From positions 1 to 33,479 of the forward strand of contig JAIUOG010000014.1 of the NCBI GenBank assembly GCA_020161725.1: 33,479 bases of DNA, read 5' to 3'. Source of the stretch: Pseudomonadota bacterium. GTDB taxonomy: Bacteria > Pseudomonadota > Gammaproteobacteria > Legionellales > Legionellaceae. Position 1 is the first letter of the stretch, and each line of letters opens with the position of its first letter. Below are positions 9,096 through 18,066 of this stretch, piece by piece. Position numbers and translations under genes: made by a program. The notes beneath the pieces are model-generated. The model saw only the letters and a list, made by a program, of their open reading frames with translations. It searched no databases and was not told where the DNA came from.

Positions 9096-9524
9096 ATGAA
9101 AGATAGTTTAATTCAGTTATTGATGGATTTTTTTACTAAAAGCTTATCTGAACTTGGTGATAGCAAAAAAGTTATCCAAGATGATAAAGACGATACCGAA
9201 AGCGAAGCTAATTTAGAAAATCAAAATGTCATAATTAAACATGCAAAAGAGACGTCTAATCGTATTTTTACTGAGGATGAAAGAACAAAACTAACCAAAG
9301 CAAGTTACCAATATCTAACACAACTTTTATTAGCTAAGGTTATTAGCACTGACTCTATGGAACAAGTTATTAACCAATTACTTTTTTCAGAATCCCGTTT
9401 TGTTACTGTAGATGAAACAAAATGGACAGTTCGCCATATTCTTAGTGAAAATCTTGACGCTAAACAATTGGCTTTTCTGGATCTTATGCTATACCAAAAA
9501 GAAGATAAGTTAGAACTACATTAA
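9096..9524 (+). CDS. smg: Smg family protein (DUF494)
   Basis: 142 residues of mostly helical, acidic protein. It is recognised by position between dprA and topA and by the family pattern: MKDSLIQLLMDFF at the start and FSESRFVTVDETKWTVRHIL then LDLMLYQKED at the end. The function of Smg is not established. The frame extends back to a GTG at 9087, but the ATG at 9096 has GAGG 8 nt upstream and matches the usual N-terminus. The dprA stop lies just before this ATG, implying coupling. Confidence 0.88.
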   Translation: MKDSLIQLLMDFFTKSLSELGDSKKVIQDDKDDTESEANLENQNVIIKHAKETSNRIFTEDERTKLTKASYQYLTQLLLAKVISTDSMEQVINQLLFSESRFVTVDETKWTVRHILSENLDAKQLAFLDLMLYQKEDKLELH

Positions 9525-9553
9525 TTTTAAAGTTAAGCCAAAAGGATAGGTTA

Positions 9554-11833
9554 ATGAGCAAACACTTGGTTATCGTGGAATCACCCGCGAAAGCTAAAAC
9601 GATTCAAAAATATTTAGGTAAGGACTATGATGTTTTAGCCTCCTATGGCCATGTCAGAGATTTACCAGCGCGGAAGGGGTCGGTTAATCCTAGCAAACAA
9701 TTTGCGATGACTTATAGCCCTATCGAACGCAATGCTCGCCACATAGAATCGATTGCTAAGGCGCTCAAAAAAGCAGACTCACTATTACTCGCAACGGATC
9801 CAGACCGCGAGGGAGAAGCTATTTCTTGGCATGTTTTCGAATTAATGAAAGAACGAAATCTTTTAAAAGATAAACAAGTTCATCGCATCTTTTTTAATGA
9901 AATTACTAAATCAGCTATTCAAGAAGCCATTGCCAATCCGCGTGATATTGCAATGGATTTGGTCAATGCACAACAAGCAAGACGTGCACTTGATTATCTA
10001 GTGGGCTTTAATCTATCTCCTTTACTATGGAAAAAAGTAAGACGCGGTTTATCAGCAGGTCGCGTGCAGAGTCCTGCTTTACGTCTTATTGTTGAGCGCG
10101 AAGAAGAAATTGAGAAGTTTATCCCTCAAGAATATTGGAAAATCTTAGCTCAATGCGAACATCAAAGTTCGGCTTTTGAAGCGCGCTTAACCCATTTCGA
10201 TAACGAAAAATTACAGCAATTTTCTATTGTTGATGGCACTAGGGCAGAATCGGTAAAAGACAGTTTAATTAGAGAGTCAGAAGGTTATTTAACGGTTAAA
10301 GAAATAGAGAAAAAACAACGTAAACGTAATCCTTCGCCCCCTTTTACTACCTCTACCTTACAACAAGAAGCGGCTCGTAAATTAGGATTTACTACACGTA
10401 AAACCATGATGGTAGCACAACAACTTTATGAAGGTATTGATATTGGCTCAGGCACAGTCGGTCTTATCAGTTATATGCGTACAGATTCAGTCAGCCTTTC
10501 CAATGAAGCCCTTGACGAAATAAGAAGCTATATAAATGGGCGCTATGGAAAGGATAATTGCCCTTCATCACCACGTATTTTTAAAACTAAATCGAAGAAT
10601 GCGCAAGAAGCGCATGAAGCAATTAGACCGACTTCGGTAAAACGCACACCCGAAATGGTTGGCTCCTCATTAACACAAGATCAATTAAAGCTGTATACTT
10701 TGATTTGGAAACGAACTGTAGCCAGCCAAATGGCTGAGGCCTTGGTTGATACCGTTGCTGTTGATTTTGTAACAAAAGCCGATAACATTTTTAGAGCCAA
10801 TGGCTCTACTATTGCCTTTCCTGGCTTTCTTGCAGTTTATGAAGAAGGAAAAGATGATTCTAAAGATGAGGCTGAAGGCAATACCCTTTTACCTAATTTT
10901 AAGGTGGGGGAAAAAGTTACATTACGTGATATTCTTGCTAACCAGCATTTTACTGAACCACCCCCTCGTTATTCAGAGGCAAGCTTAGTAAAAGCCTTAG
11001 AGGAATATGATATTGGCCGTCCTTCAACCTATGCCACTATTATTCATACCTTACAGCAAAGAGAATACGTTATTCTCGATAAGAAGCGTTTTATTCCTAC
11101 TGACGTAGGTCGTATTGTTAATCGATTTTTGACTGGGCATTTTACTCGCTATGTTGATTATAAATTCACAGCGCAATTAGAAGATACTCTGGATGCGATT
11201 TCTCGTGGCGAACGTGAATGGGTTCCTGTATTAGAAGAATTTTGGCAACCCTTTATTGAGCAAATTCAACATACAGATGAACAGGTACAAAGAAAGGATA
11301 TTACCACTGAAATACTTGATGAAAGTTGCCCAAAATGCGGCAAAGCTTTATCAATACGCCTAGGTAAAAGAGGGCGTTTTATCGGCTGCACAGGTTATCC
11401 TGATTGCGATTATACTCAAGATTTGTCTAATCCTACTGAAGCAGAAAAAGCACCCGATGTTGTTGAAGGTCGGGATTGCCCTGACTGTGGTAGTGAACTC
11501 CATATTAAAACTGGTCGTTATGGCCGTTTTATTGGTTGCTCCAATTATCCTAAATGTAAGCATATAGAACCCCTTGAAAAACCAGCTGATACAGGCGTTG
11601 AATGCCCAAAATGCCATCAAGGGAAAATTTTGCAACGTAAATCACGCAAGGGAAAAATCTTTTACTCCTGTGCTAATTACCCTAAATGCAACTATGCTTT
11701 GTGGAATGAGCCTCTTGATAAACCTTGCCCTAAATGTGCTTGGCCTATTTTGACTGTTAAAGAGACTAAGCGCTCAGGCAAACAAATTTTATGCCCGCAA
11801 GAAGGTTGTGGTTATCAAGAAAATGCAGAGTGA
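9554..11833 (+). CDS. topA: DNA topoisomerase I (type IA)
   Basis: 759 residues. Relaxes negative supercoils by a 5'-phosphotyrosine single-strand break. The N-terminal TOPRIM domain begins LVIVESPAKAKTIQKYLG and contains DPDREGEAISWH. The type IA core includes GLSAGRVQSPALRLIVERE, the active-site Tyr in GLISYMRTDSVSLS, and GRPSTYATIIHTLQQREYV. The C-terminus has four CxxC-type zinc-ribbon repeats, three with a G-(R/K)-F-(I/Y)-x-C-x-x-Y-P-x-C pattern and a last, divergent one. It has an AAGGA ribosome-binding site and lies 29 bp downstream of smg in the same operon. Confidence 0.97.
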   Translation: MSKHLVIVESPAKAKTIQKYLGKDYDVLASYGHVRDLPARKGSVNPSKQFAMTYSPIERNARHIESIAKALKKADSLLLATDPDREGEAISWHVFELMKERNLLKDKQVHRIFFNEITKSAIQEAIANPRDIAMDLVNAQQARRALDYLVGFNLSPLLWKKVRRGLSAGRVQSPALRLIVEREEEIEKFIPQEYWKILAQCEHQSSAFEARLTHFDNEKLQQFSIVDGTRAESVKDSLIRESEGYLTVKEIEKKQRKRNPSPPFTTSTLQQEAARKLGFTTRKTMMVAQQLYEGIDIGSGTVGLISYMRTDSVSLSNEALDEIRSYINGRYGKDNCPSSPRIFKTKSKNAQEAHEAIRPTSVKRTPEMVGSSLTQDQLKLYTLIWKRTVASQMAEALVDTVAVDFVTKADNIFRANGSTIAFPGFLAVYEEGKDDSKDEAEGNTLLPNFKVGEKVTLRDILANQHFTEPPPRYSEASLVKALEEYDIGRPSTYATIIHTLQQREYVILDKKRFIPTDVGRIVNRFLTGHFTRYVDYKFTAQLEDTLDAISRGEREWVPVLEEFWQPFIEQIQHTDEQVQRKDITTEILDESCPKCGKALSIRLGKRGRFIGCTGYPDCDYTQDLSNPTEAEKAPDVVEGRDCPDCGSELHIKTGRYGRFIGCSNYPKCKHIEPLEKPADTGVECPKCHQGKILQRKSRKGKIFYSCANYPKCNYALWNEPLDKPCPKCAWPILTVKETKRSGKQILCPQEGCGYQENAE

Positions 11834-11871
11834 TTTAATTTTCCTCTTCCTTCTTAACAACGTTAAACGAC

Positions 11872-13173
11872 TTAATGTGGTTTAAGTGTAGTTGAGACTT
11901 CTCTAGGGCTAGAATCTCGATGTGAAAAAAAGGTCAGTCCTATACGGCTTGCATCAGAAATAGCTGTTGGCTCTTTTGGGGGTAAAGGCCTTGGTGACGT
12001 ACCTACGAAGGAAGAAGCCTTAGTTGTAACTATACTGTCATCATCTGAATCATTTTCAATTAAACCCGATACTTCCGTAATTCTATCATCATAAATTATC
12101 GATAAATTGGGATTAAAAAGCATCATTTTATGATCTTCAAACCTAGAATCAAATACATCTTCTTCTTTACCGAAAAAATTATCAAGGCAAATAAGATGAG
12201 GTAATTGCTCCTCAACATAATTATGTCCATAAATATAATACATATCTATACCATCAAAAGAACTTGGCCTTTCAAGCTGCATATCTCTATTCCAAAAAAC
12301 AGCATATTCAGGATTAGCCGCTAAAGTAGCTTTTAAATCGAATACATCCCCAATAGAAAGATTGACGCTTTCGATCCTTTTTATAAACTCTTGATTAATA
12401 TAATTAATATTATATTTTAGATCCCTTAGGCATTTTATCTCTGCATGCTCCAACTCATAATATTCAGCCAGAGTTCTTAGTGTTTCCAAACCAATGGGGG
12501 CATGGCTATATAAAGATACCTCAGCATCTTGTAAATAATCTAAACTATCTATACTTTCATCACTCTCAGGCTCATCAAAATCCGTGGAATCAGTTATATC
12601 CACTAATTTTAAATGAGGTAAATAAAACTGCTTTATTAATACCTCAATTTCATTCTTAGCAATTAAACCTCTTTCAATTAAAATATTTAAATTATCTAAT
12701 GAGCGAATACAGTTTTTGCCGATAGAAGGCTCATAAGCAGGATTAAATAACCAGGAAAGAAAATTCATATCATGATTTGATGCTAAGATAGAGAAATCAA
12801 CTTGCTCTCTTGCTAATTTTTCAAATAAAAAAAGCATAAAAATATCATTCATGCCTCTATCAGAAAGCAAATCACCCAACAATCTTAATTTTGTTTTGTC
12901 TTTAGAAAAATGAAAGTTATCAATAATTTCTTCAAAATAATCAAGATCAGCCCCTGTTAAGTCCTTAGGATCTTTAGTATAAATTGCCCATAATTGCTGA
13001 TAGGTATTCTCGTCTAAATTAGTAATAAGGCCTATTTCTGCTAAAATATAAATAAACTTCATTGCATTAGCATGCATATCCCCTACAGTAATTTCTCGAA
13101 AACGATTTTCTTGAGAAATAGGAGTGGGTAAATCTTTTAAATTTACATGTTCTTCAAATATGCAATTTGCCAT
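11872..13173 (-). CDS. PPP-fold (calcineurin-like) phosphatase, Wip-like candidate Dot/Icm effector
   Basis: 433 residues with the ordered metal-binding set of PPP phosphatases. These are GDMHAN (31-36), LLGDLLSDRG (G100 to G107, the GDxxxDRG box), ASNHDMNF (N133, H134, D135), a later SHAPIG, and near the C-terminal third IYGHNYVEEQ followed by ICLDN. Bacterial housekeeping phosphatases are shorter and carry canonical GDxHG/GNHE. The altered boxes plus a ~40-residue polar, Ser/Pro-rich tail resemble the Legionella effectors WipA and WipB. From family knowledge it would dephosphorylate phosphoproteins, perhaps host ones; the substrate class is unknown. No signal peptide and no clear Shine-Dalgarno. 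It stands alone, convergent with topA. Confidence 0.75.
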   Translation of the reverse strand: MANCIFEEHVNLKDLPTPISQENRFREITVGDMHANAMKFIYILAEIGLITNLDENTYQQLWAIYTKDPKDLTGADLDYFEEIIDNFHFSKDKTKLRLLGDLLSDRGMNDIFMLFLFEKLAREQVDFSILASNHDMNFLSWLFNPAYEPSIGKNCIRSLDNLNILIERGLIAKNEIEVLIKQFYLPHLKLVDITDSTDFDEPESDESIDSLDYLQDAEVSLYSHAPIGLETLRTLAEYYELEHAEIKCLRDLKYNINYINQEFIKRIESVNLSIGDVFDLKATLAANPEYAVFWNRDMQLERPSSFDGIDMYYIYGHNYVEEQLPHLICLDNFFGKEEDVFDSRFEDHKMMLFNPNLSIIYDDRITEVSGLIENDSDDDSIVTTKASSFVGTSPRPLPPKEPTAISDASRIGLTFFSHRDSSPREVSTTLKPH

Positions 13174-13305
13174 AATGTTCTAAAAATTATCCATATTAAC
13201 TAAAGTCTAGCAAATGAATTCAAAATAAACCCCCAAAAAAAAAATTTAAATTAAAAAATCACAGCACAATTAGTGAATTTAAAAATAAATAAAAGCCATG
13301 TAGAT

Positions 13306-13346
13306 TAGGGTCTGTCCTCCCATTAATTGAATGAAGACATACCCTA
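13306..13346. repeat. Imperfect inverted repeat upstream of queC
   Basis: Arms TAGGGTCTGTC (13306-13316) and GACATACCCTA (13336-13346) pair at 10 of 11 positions around a 19-nt loop. It sits between the divergent phosphatase and queC genes, ending ~20 bp before the queC -10 box. It could be an mRNA-independent operator or the remnant of a small repeat element; it does not match the preQ1 riboswitch I know. Confidence 0.45.
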
Positions 13347-13367
13347 GGTATTCATCTTTAGATTCGA

Positions 13368-13373
13368 TATAAT
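13368..13373 (+). promoter_or_regulatory. -10 box (TATAAT) of queC
   Basis: A perfect TATAAT lies 27 nt before the queC ATG, giving a leader of about 20 nt. No good -35 box is visible at 16-18 bp. Confidence 0.5.
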
Positions 13374-13400
13374 ATTCCCTTTTTTGTTAGAGTATAAATA

Positions 13401-14075
13401 ATGAAAAAGGCGGTAATTCTTTTTTCGGGCGGCTTAGATTCCACTACACTTTTAAAATACGCGCAAAATCTGGGCTATGACTGCCACCCAATTAGTTTTA
13501 ACTACAATCAACGCCATTCTGCTGAATTAGAGGCAGCAAAGCGAATTGCGACTAAATATAAGGTTAGCGCCCATAAAATCATTAATATTCCAACGGATAT
13601 GTTTGGTAGTTCTGCTCTAACAGACTCCTCTATTGAAATCCCTGAATTCAAAGGTGAACATAATGACATCCCCGTGACCTATGTGCCCGCACGAAACACC
13701 ATTTTTCTTGCGCTCGCCTTAGGCTATGCTGAAACAATCAAAGCTTATGATATCTTCATCGGCGTAAGTTCAGTCGATTATTCTAATTATCCTGACTGCC
13801 GCCCTGAATTTATTGAAGCCTTTGAAAAACTAGCTAATCTTGCCACTAAAGAAGCAGTAGAGGGTCATAAATTAACTTTACATACTCCCTTATTACATTT
13901 ATCTAAAGCCCAAACAATTAAATTAGGTTTAGATAACAATGTTGATTATGCGCTTACAGTGTCTTGTTATAGTGCCACAAGAGAGGGCAAAGCCTGTGGA
14001 ACCTGCCATAGTTGTGGGCTTCGCAAAAAAGGCTTTTTAGAATTAAATGTAGCTGATCCTACTCAATATATTTAA
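13401..14075 (+). CDS. queC: 7-cyano-7-deazaguanine synthase QueC
   Basis: 224 residues. Converts 7-carboxy-7-deazaguanine to preQ0 with ATP and ammonia in queuosine biosynthesis. The PP-loop ATP pyrophosphatase motif SGGLDS is at residues 9-14. [17 protein letters not shown] and [17 protein letters not shown] are family signatures. The C-terminal zinc site is formed by Cys residues in [20 protein letters not shown]. Complete, monocistronic, with a weak ribosome-binding site. Confidence 0.95.
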   Translation: MKKAVILFSGGLDSTTLLKYAQNLGYDCHPISFNYNQRHSAELEAAKRIATKYKVSAHKIINIPTDMFGSSALTDSSIEIPEFKGEHNDIPVTYVPARNTIFLALALGYAETIKAYDIFIGVSSVDYSNYPDCRPEFIEAFEKLANLATKEAVEGHKLTLHTPLLHLSKAQTIKLGLDNNVDYALTVSCYSATREGKACGTCHSCGLRKKGFLELNVADPTQYI

Positions 14076-14178
14076 TTAAAAGATAGAATTTAAACTTGTA
14101 ACCATTTTGCAGCTATCATGCCGATATTTCCTTAGAACTAGACATTATCGCAAAGATAGGGCAAAATTGCTGGACTTT

Positions 14179-14188
14179 GGTTCGAACC
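14179..14188. promoter_or_regulatory. GGTTCGAACC palindrome just before aroQ
   Basis: A perfect 10-bp palindrome 7 bp before the aroQ start codon. It occupies the place where a Shine-Dalgarno should be and none is seen. Possible operator or translation-masking hairpin. Confidence 0.3.
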
Positions 14189-14195
14189 CTTTATA

Positions 14196-14633
14196 ATGAA
14201 AAAAATACTTGTTCTACACGGTCCTAATTTACATCGACTTGGCATACGTGAGCCTGAAATTTATGGCTCAACTACCCTAGATAGTCTTAATCAGCAATTA
14301 ATTGAAAAAGCTGAAAAGGCGAAAACAATTCTTGTTGCCAAACAAAGCAATTCAGAAGCGGAGCTCATCGATATTTTATATGAGGCTTACGACAATCAGT
14401 TCAATTTTATCATTATTAATCCAGCTGCCTTTACTCATACAAGCATCGCTTTAAGAGATGCAATGACAGCAATCAAAATTCCTTTTATCGAAGTGCACTT
14501 ATCTAACATTTATGCTAGAGAGTCATTTCGTCATCATTCTTATTTTTCGGACCTAGCCCGCGGGGTGATTAGTGGTTTGGGAGTTAAGGGTTATTCCTTA
14601 GCACTGGAAGCTATTTTAACTGAATTTAATTAA
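14196..14633 (+). CDS. aroQ: Type II 3-dehydroquinate dehydratase
   Basis: 145 residues, the normal dodecameric type II length. Dehydrates 3-dehydroquinate in the shikimate pathway. Motifs: [19 protein letters not shown] (contains the catalytic Tyr loop RExxxYG), [17 protein letters not shown] (catalytic-site Asn and His) and [20 protein letters not shown] (substrate-binding segment). Small deviations from consensus (NPGAYTHTS reads NPAAFTHTS) look tolerable. First gene of aroQ-accB-accC-prmA, a common gammaproteobacterial order. It has no visible Shine-Dalgarno. Confidence 0.94.
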   Translation: MKKILVLHGPNLHRLGIREPEIYGSTTLDSLNQQLIEKAEKAKTILVAKQSNSEAELIDILYEAYDNQFNFIIINPAAFTHTSIALRDAMTAIKIPFIEVHLSNIYARESFRHHSYFSDLARGVISGLGVKGYSLALEAILTEFN

Positions 14634-14648
14634 TGAGAGTTTTTATCC

Positions 14649-15128
14649 ATGGATATTCGTAAAATTAAAAAATTAATAGAATTACTTGAAGAAACTGGTA
14701 TTGCTGAAATTGAAATTAAAGAGGGTGAAGAATCCGTTCGTTTAAGCCGCTATGGCAACATGGAGAATGCACAACCTATTCGCTATATTTCAGCACCTAC
14801 CGCCGCAGCACCTCAGCATACCCCTGCCCATGCAGCACCAGCTGAGCCTTCTATTTTAGATCATAAGCCAATTGCAGCAGCGACTAAGCCTGGCCATAAA
14901 GTACGCTCGCCTATGGTGGGTACCATGTATACATCACCCTCACCTGATGCACCTGCCTTTGTCACAATTGGTCAAAGCGTTAAAGTGGGTGACACTCTCT
15001 GTATCGTTGAAGCAATGAAAATGTTTAACGAAATTGAAGCAGATAGAGCTGGAAAAATCGTTGATATTTTGGTTGCTAATGGTGACCCAATTGAATACGA
15101 CCAACCATTATTTATTATCGAAGAATAA
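14649..15128 (+). CDS. accB: Biotin carboxyl carrier protein of acetyl-CoA carboxylase
   Basis: 159 residues. Carries biotin between AccC and AccDA in the first step of fatty-acid synthesis. There is a short N-terminal helical region ([16 protein letters not shown]), an Ala/Pro-rich flexible linker (~48-80), and a biotinyl domain with the attachment motif [10 protein letters not shown], biotinylated Lys at 124. A GAGAG ribosome-binding site is present. The gene begins 15 bp after aroQ and is followed 10 bp later by accC. Confidence 0.96.
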   Translation: MDIRKIKKLIELLEETGIAEIEIKEGEESVRLSRYGNMENAQPIRYISAPTAAAPQHTPAHAAPAEPSILDHKPIAAATKPGHKVRSPMVGTMYTSPSPDAPAFVTIGQSVKVGDTLCIVEAMKMFNEIEADRAGKIVDILVANGDPIEYDQPLFIIEE

Positions 15129-15138
15129 AGGGTAAGTG

Positions 15139-16479
15139 ATGCTAAGTAAAATTCTTATCGCCAATAGAGGCGAAATTGCATTGCGCATCCTGCGTGCCTG
15201 TAAAGAATTGGGCATTCAAACTGTTGCTGTGCATTCGGATGTTGATAAAGATTTATTGCATGTAAGATTAGCAGATGAAACTGTCTGCATTGGTCCTGCT
15301 AGTTCTCAGAAAAGTTATTTAAATATTCCTGCCATTATTTCAGCAGCAGAAATTACTGATGCTGTTGCTATTCATCCTGGTTATGGTTTTTTAGCTGAAA
15401 ATGCTGATTTTGCCGATATCGTTGAACAAAGTGGCTTTCGTTTCATAGGCCCTCGTGGTGATACCATTCGTCTCATGGGGGATAAAGTTTCTGCTATTGC
15501 TGCCATGAAAAAAGCAGGCGTACCCTGTGTCCCAGGTTCTGACGGCCCTCTTGGCGATAATGATGAAGAAAACTTACGTTTAGCTAGAGAAATTGGTCTA
15601 CCTGTTATTATTAAAGCAGCCGGTGGCGGTGGTGGGCGCGGCATGCGTGTTGTTTATTCTGAAGACAACTTACTTAATGCCATTGCACTCACTCAAAGTG
15701 AAGCAAAAGCTGCCTTTAATAACCCTGTCGTTTATATGGAAAAGTTTTTAGAAAACCCTCGCCATATTGAATTTCAGGTCCTAGGCGATGGAAAAGGAAA
15801 TGCTATTCATTTAGGCGAACGTGATTGCTCTATGCAAAGACGTCACCAAAAAGTATTAGAGGAAGCACCTGCTCCCGGTATCAGCGAAGAGTTAAGACAA
15901 AAAATAGGCGCAACCGTAGTTAATGCCTGCCGTGAATTAGAATATCGTGGTGCAGGAACCTTTGAATTCTTATATCAAGATGGCTGTTTTTATTTTATTG
16001 AAATGAATACGCGTATTCAGGTTGAGCATCCAGTTACAGAAATGATAACCGGCATTGATTTAATTAAAGAGCAAATCAAAATTGCTAGTGAAATACCATT
16101 CACCTTGAAACAAGAAGACATTAAAATTAAAGGCCATGCTTTAGAATGCCGTATTAATGCCGAAGATGCCCGCACCTTTATGCCTTCTCCTGGCACGATT
16201 CGCCTACTGCATCAACCAGGCGGTCCAGGCATTCGTTTTGATTCGCATATTTATAGCTCTTATACAGTTCCTCCTAACTATGATTCCATGATTGGTAAAT
16301 TAATTAGTTATGGTGATACTCGCGAACAAGCCTTTGCCAGAATGCGCAATGCCTTAGATGAAATCATCATTGAAGGGATTAAAACTAATTTAGAGTTACA
16401 TCATCGCATTCTTCGTGATAAAGCCTTTATGCATGGCGGTACTAATATTCATTACTTAGAAAAAATGCTAAAGGAATAA
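15139..16479 (+). CDS. accC: Biotin carboxylase subunit of acetyl-CoA carboxylase
   Basis: 446 residues. Carboxylates biotin on AccB using ATP and bicarbonate. N-terminal domain begins [16 protein letters not shown]; the ATP-grasp domain has the glycine-rich loop [14 protein letters not shown]; catalytic residues lie in [16 protein letters not shown]; and the C-terminal biotin-carboxylase domain includes [11 protein letters not shown]. The ATG at 15139 is preferred over the GTG one codon earlier because AAGGG lies ~7 nt upstream of it and it gives the standard N-terminus. Overlapping function and 10-bp spacing with accB. Confidence 0.97.
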   Translation: MLSKILIANRGEIALRILRACKELGIQTVAVHSDVDKDLLHVRLADETVCIGPASSQKSYLNIPAIISAAEITDAVAIHPGYGFLAENADFADIVEQSGFRFIGPRGDTIRLMGDKVSAIAAMKKAGVPCVPGSDGPLGDNDEENLRLAREIGLPVIIKAAGGGGGRGMRVVYSEDNLLNAIALTQSEAKAAFNNPVVYMEKFLENPRHIEFQVLGDGKGNAIHLGERDCSMQRRHQKVLEEAPAPGISEELRQKIGATVVNACRELEYRGAGTFEFLYQDGCFYFIEMNTRIQVEHPVTEMITGIDLIKEQIKIASEIPFTLKQEDIKIKGHALECRINAEDARTFMPSPGTIRLLHQPGGPGIRFDSHIYSSYTVPPNYDSMIGKLISYGDTREQAFARMRNALDEIIIEGIKTNLELHHRILRDKAFMHGGTNIHYLEKMLKE

Positions 16480-16482
16480 ATT

Positions 16483-17355
16483 GTGTGGTTTGAACTAAAA
16501 ATTGAGCATTGTGAGCCCAACCAAGTTGAAGAGTTATCAGAAGCGCTAGAAAATACTGGCGCTTTATCAATTACCCTTACTGATAAAAATGATGATCCAG
16601 TTTTAGAACCAGAACCTGGTACTACACCACTCTGGCCTGAAGTAGTCATCAAAGCCCTTTTCAACGATGAAGATGAGGCAAAACAAAGCTTAAAAATCAT
16701 GCAGACTCAGTTTCCCTCTTTAACCTTATCTGTCGATGAGTTAGTTGAACAAGATTGGGAACGAGTCTGTCTTGATGAGTTCAAACCACAGCATTTTGGT
16801 AACAACCTTTGGGTCTGCCCTTCTTGGCATGATGTACCCGATGAAAATGCCGTAAACTTGATTTTAGACCCAGGTTTAGCCTTTGGTACTGGCACTCATC
16901 CAACAACTTCTCTATGCCTGCAATATTTAAGTGATGCTGATTTGGCGGATAAAAAAGTCATCGATTTTGGTTGTGGTTCAGGCATCCTTGCCATTGCTGC
17001 TTTAAAGCTGGGTGCTAAAGAAGCCCAAGCTATTGATATTGATGACCAAGCTTTAATTGCAACCCAAGATAATGCAGGAAGAAATGGCATTAATTTAAAC
17101 CAATTAAAGATAGGTAAGGCAGATAGCCTAGAAAGTCCTGTTGATTTACTGATGGCAAACATTCTTTTAAGCCCACTTATTAGCCTAAAACAAAACTTTA
17201 AAGCCCTATTAAAAAGCGAAGGCTCTTTAGTTGTATCAGGTTTATTGAAAGAACAAAAAGCAGAGCTAATCGAAGCCTATCAAGATAGCTTTAGCCTAAA
17301 ATTAGAAAAAGATTTGGACGATTGGTCCTTATTAGTTTTTAAACCTAAAAGCTAA
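16483..17355 (+). CDS. prmA: Ribosomal protein L11 methyltransferase
   Basis: 290 residues from a GTG start with AAGGA 7 nt upstream, 3 bp after accC. Trimethylates ribosomal protein L11. The N-terminal substrate-recognition domain starts MWFELKIEHCEPNQVEELSEAL. The hinge/methyltransferase domain has DPGLAFGTGTHPTTSLCLQ, the SAM-binding glycine-rich motif VIDFGCGSGILAIAALKLGA, and LLMANILLSPL, the NxLxxxL-type catalytic segment. Last gene of the aroQ operon. Confidence 0.95.
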   Translation: MWFELKIEHCEPNQVEELSEALENTGALSITLTDKNDDPVLEPEPGTTPLWPEVVIKALFNDEDEAKQSLKIMQTQFPSLTLSVDELVEQDWERVCLDEFKPQHFGNNLWVCPSWHDVPDENAVNLILDPGLAFGTGTHPTTSLCLQYLSDADLADKKVIDFGCGSGILAIAALKLGAKEAQAIDIDDQALIATQDNAGRNGINLNQLKIGKADSLESPVDLLMANILLSPLISLKQNFKALLKSEGSLVVSGLLKEQKAELIEAYQDSFSLKLEKDLDDWSLLVFKPKS

Positions 17356-17398
17356 TGAAAAATCATCCTAAAATATAGACTGATCTGTTAAAGCGAAA

Positions 17399-17431
17399 CC
17401 CGGGTTGCAGTCCTTCGGACTTCCACCCAGG
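17399..17431. repeat. REP-like GC-rich hairpin after prmA
   Basis: Arms CCCGGGTTGCAGTCC and GGACTTCCACCCAGG pair at 12 of 15 positions around TTC (C-UUCG-G type tip), followed by GCTACA. The CCCGGGT...ACCC(G/A)GGCTAC layout is that of repetitive extragenic palindromes found in many gammaproteobacteria. It lies between prmA and the convergent tspO gene and may also stop transcription or protect 3' ends. Confidence 0.55.
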
Positions 17432-17489
17432 CTACAATACTAGCAGAACAGTAATTCCGAATTCTTAGCCAAGCTCAGAATTGACAGCA

Positions 17490-17966
17490 TTAGTTAAAAA
17501 ACCAAATAAAACCATTCAAATAACTAGCAAAAAGAAGCCACACACTATAAATAGATAAAAGAAGAGCTAGCAGTTTTTGTTGGTTTTTTAATTGATAAAT
17601 TAAGATTGCATTAATAATAATCATCACCATCAACCAAATAAAACTAAACCCCATCCAATGTAATTGAAAGAAAAACGGTGTCCAAAGCCAGTTCATAATC
17701 AATTGAATGGCAAAAAGAAAAATAACACCTATTAATTTCTTATTAGTTTGATAACTTAACCACAACTTATAAGCCACATAAGCAAGCAGCACATACAAGA
17801 TGCTCCAGACTACAGAAAAGACCCAATTAGGAGGAGTCAAAGCAGATTTAGTCAAATTATCATACCAAGGATTGATATTTGCTTTTGTCATAAGCCCTAA
17901 AAGAGAGCCAATAAATAGGAATAATACAATTAAACCCATTAATTTTAACCCATTCTTAGTAGTCAA
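17490..17966 (-). CDS. tspO: TspO/MBR-family membrane protein
   Basis: 158 residues with five hydrophobic segments, as expected for the tryptophan-rich sensory protein/peripheral benzodiazepine receptor family. Characteristic sequence: WYDNLTKSALTPPNWVFSVVW (Pro-Pro-x-Trp in the first loop), WSILYVLLAYVAYKLW, and NWLWTPFFFQLHWMGFSFIW. The family binds porphyrins and affects tetrapyrrole and stress responses. The start is TTG at 17966: AGGAG lies 9 nt upstream and the TTG gives the normal N-terminus; the next ATG is at codon 10 without a site. Monocistronic. Confidence 0.88.
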   Translation of the reverse strand: MTTKNGLKLMGLIVLFLFIGSLLGLMTKANINPWYDNLTKSALTPPNWVFSVVWSILYVLLAYVAYKLWLSYQTNKKLIGVIFLFAIQLIMNWLWTPFFFQLHWMGFSFIWLMVMIIINAILIYQLKNQQKLLALLLSIYSVWLLFASYLNGFIWFFN

Positions 17967-18019
17967 AATTATTCTCCTGTTAATTTCGTAAAGTGAAAAT
18001 TAAAACCTTCCTACTTTAG

Positions 18020-18031
18020 TCTACACTTTAA
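18020..18031 (+). promoter_or_regulatory. Sigma-S-type extended -10 of the BON-LysM gene
   Basis: TCTACACTTTAA closely matches the stationary-phase sigma factor -10 consensus (TCTAYACTTAA), with hexamer TACACT at 18022-18027 and no good -35. The expected start lies ~33 nt before the ATG. The E. coli homologue (kbp/ygaU) is known to be stress/RpoS induced, which fits. Confidence 0.6.
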
Positions 18032-18066
18032 TTGCAGGATTTAAATTTACCTTCAAGGAGATAGAA

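Noticed and set aside
11360-11635. Antisense ORF opposite the topA zinc ribbons
   Set aside because: Arises from the opposite strand of repeated zinc-finger codons; no start signal.
13306-13400. preQ1 riboswitch before queC
   Set aside because: The stem-loop lacks the short pseudoknot pattern of known preQ1 aptamers and lies upstream of the predicted transcript start.
14179-14188. GGTTCGAACC looks like a tRNA T-loop
   Set aside because: No acceptor, D or anticodon stem can be built around it.
15381-15644. Antisense ORF inside accC rich in Pro
   Set aside because: A mirror of the conserved Gly-rich ATP-grasp codons of accC.
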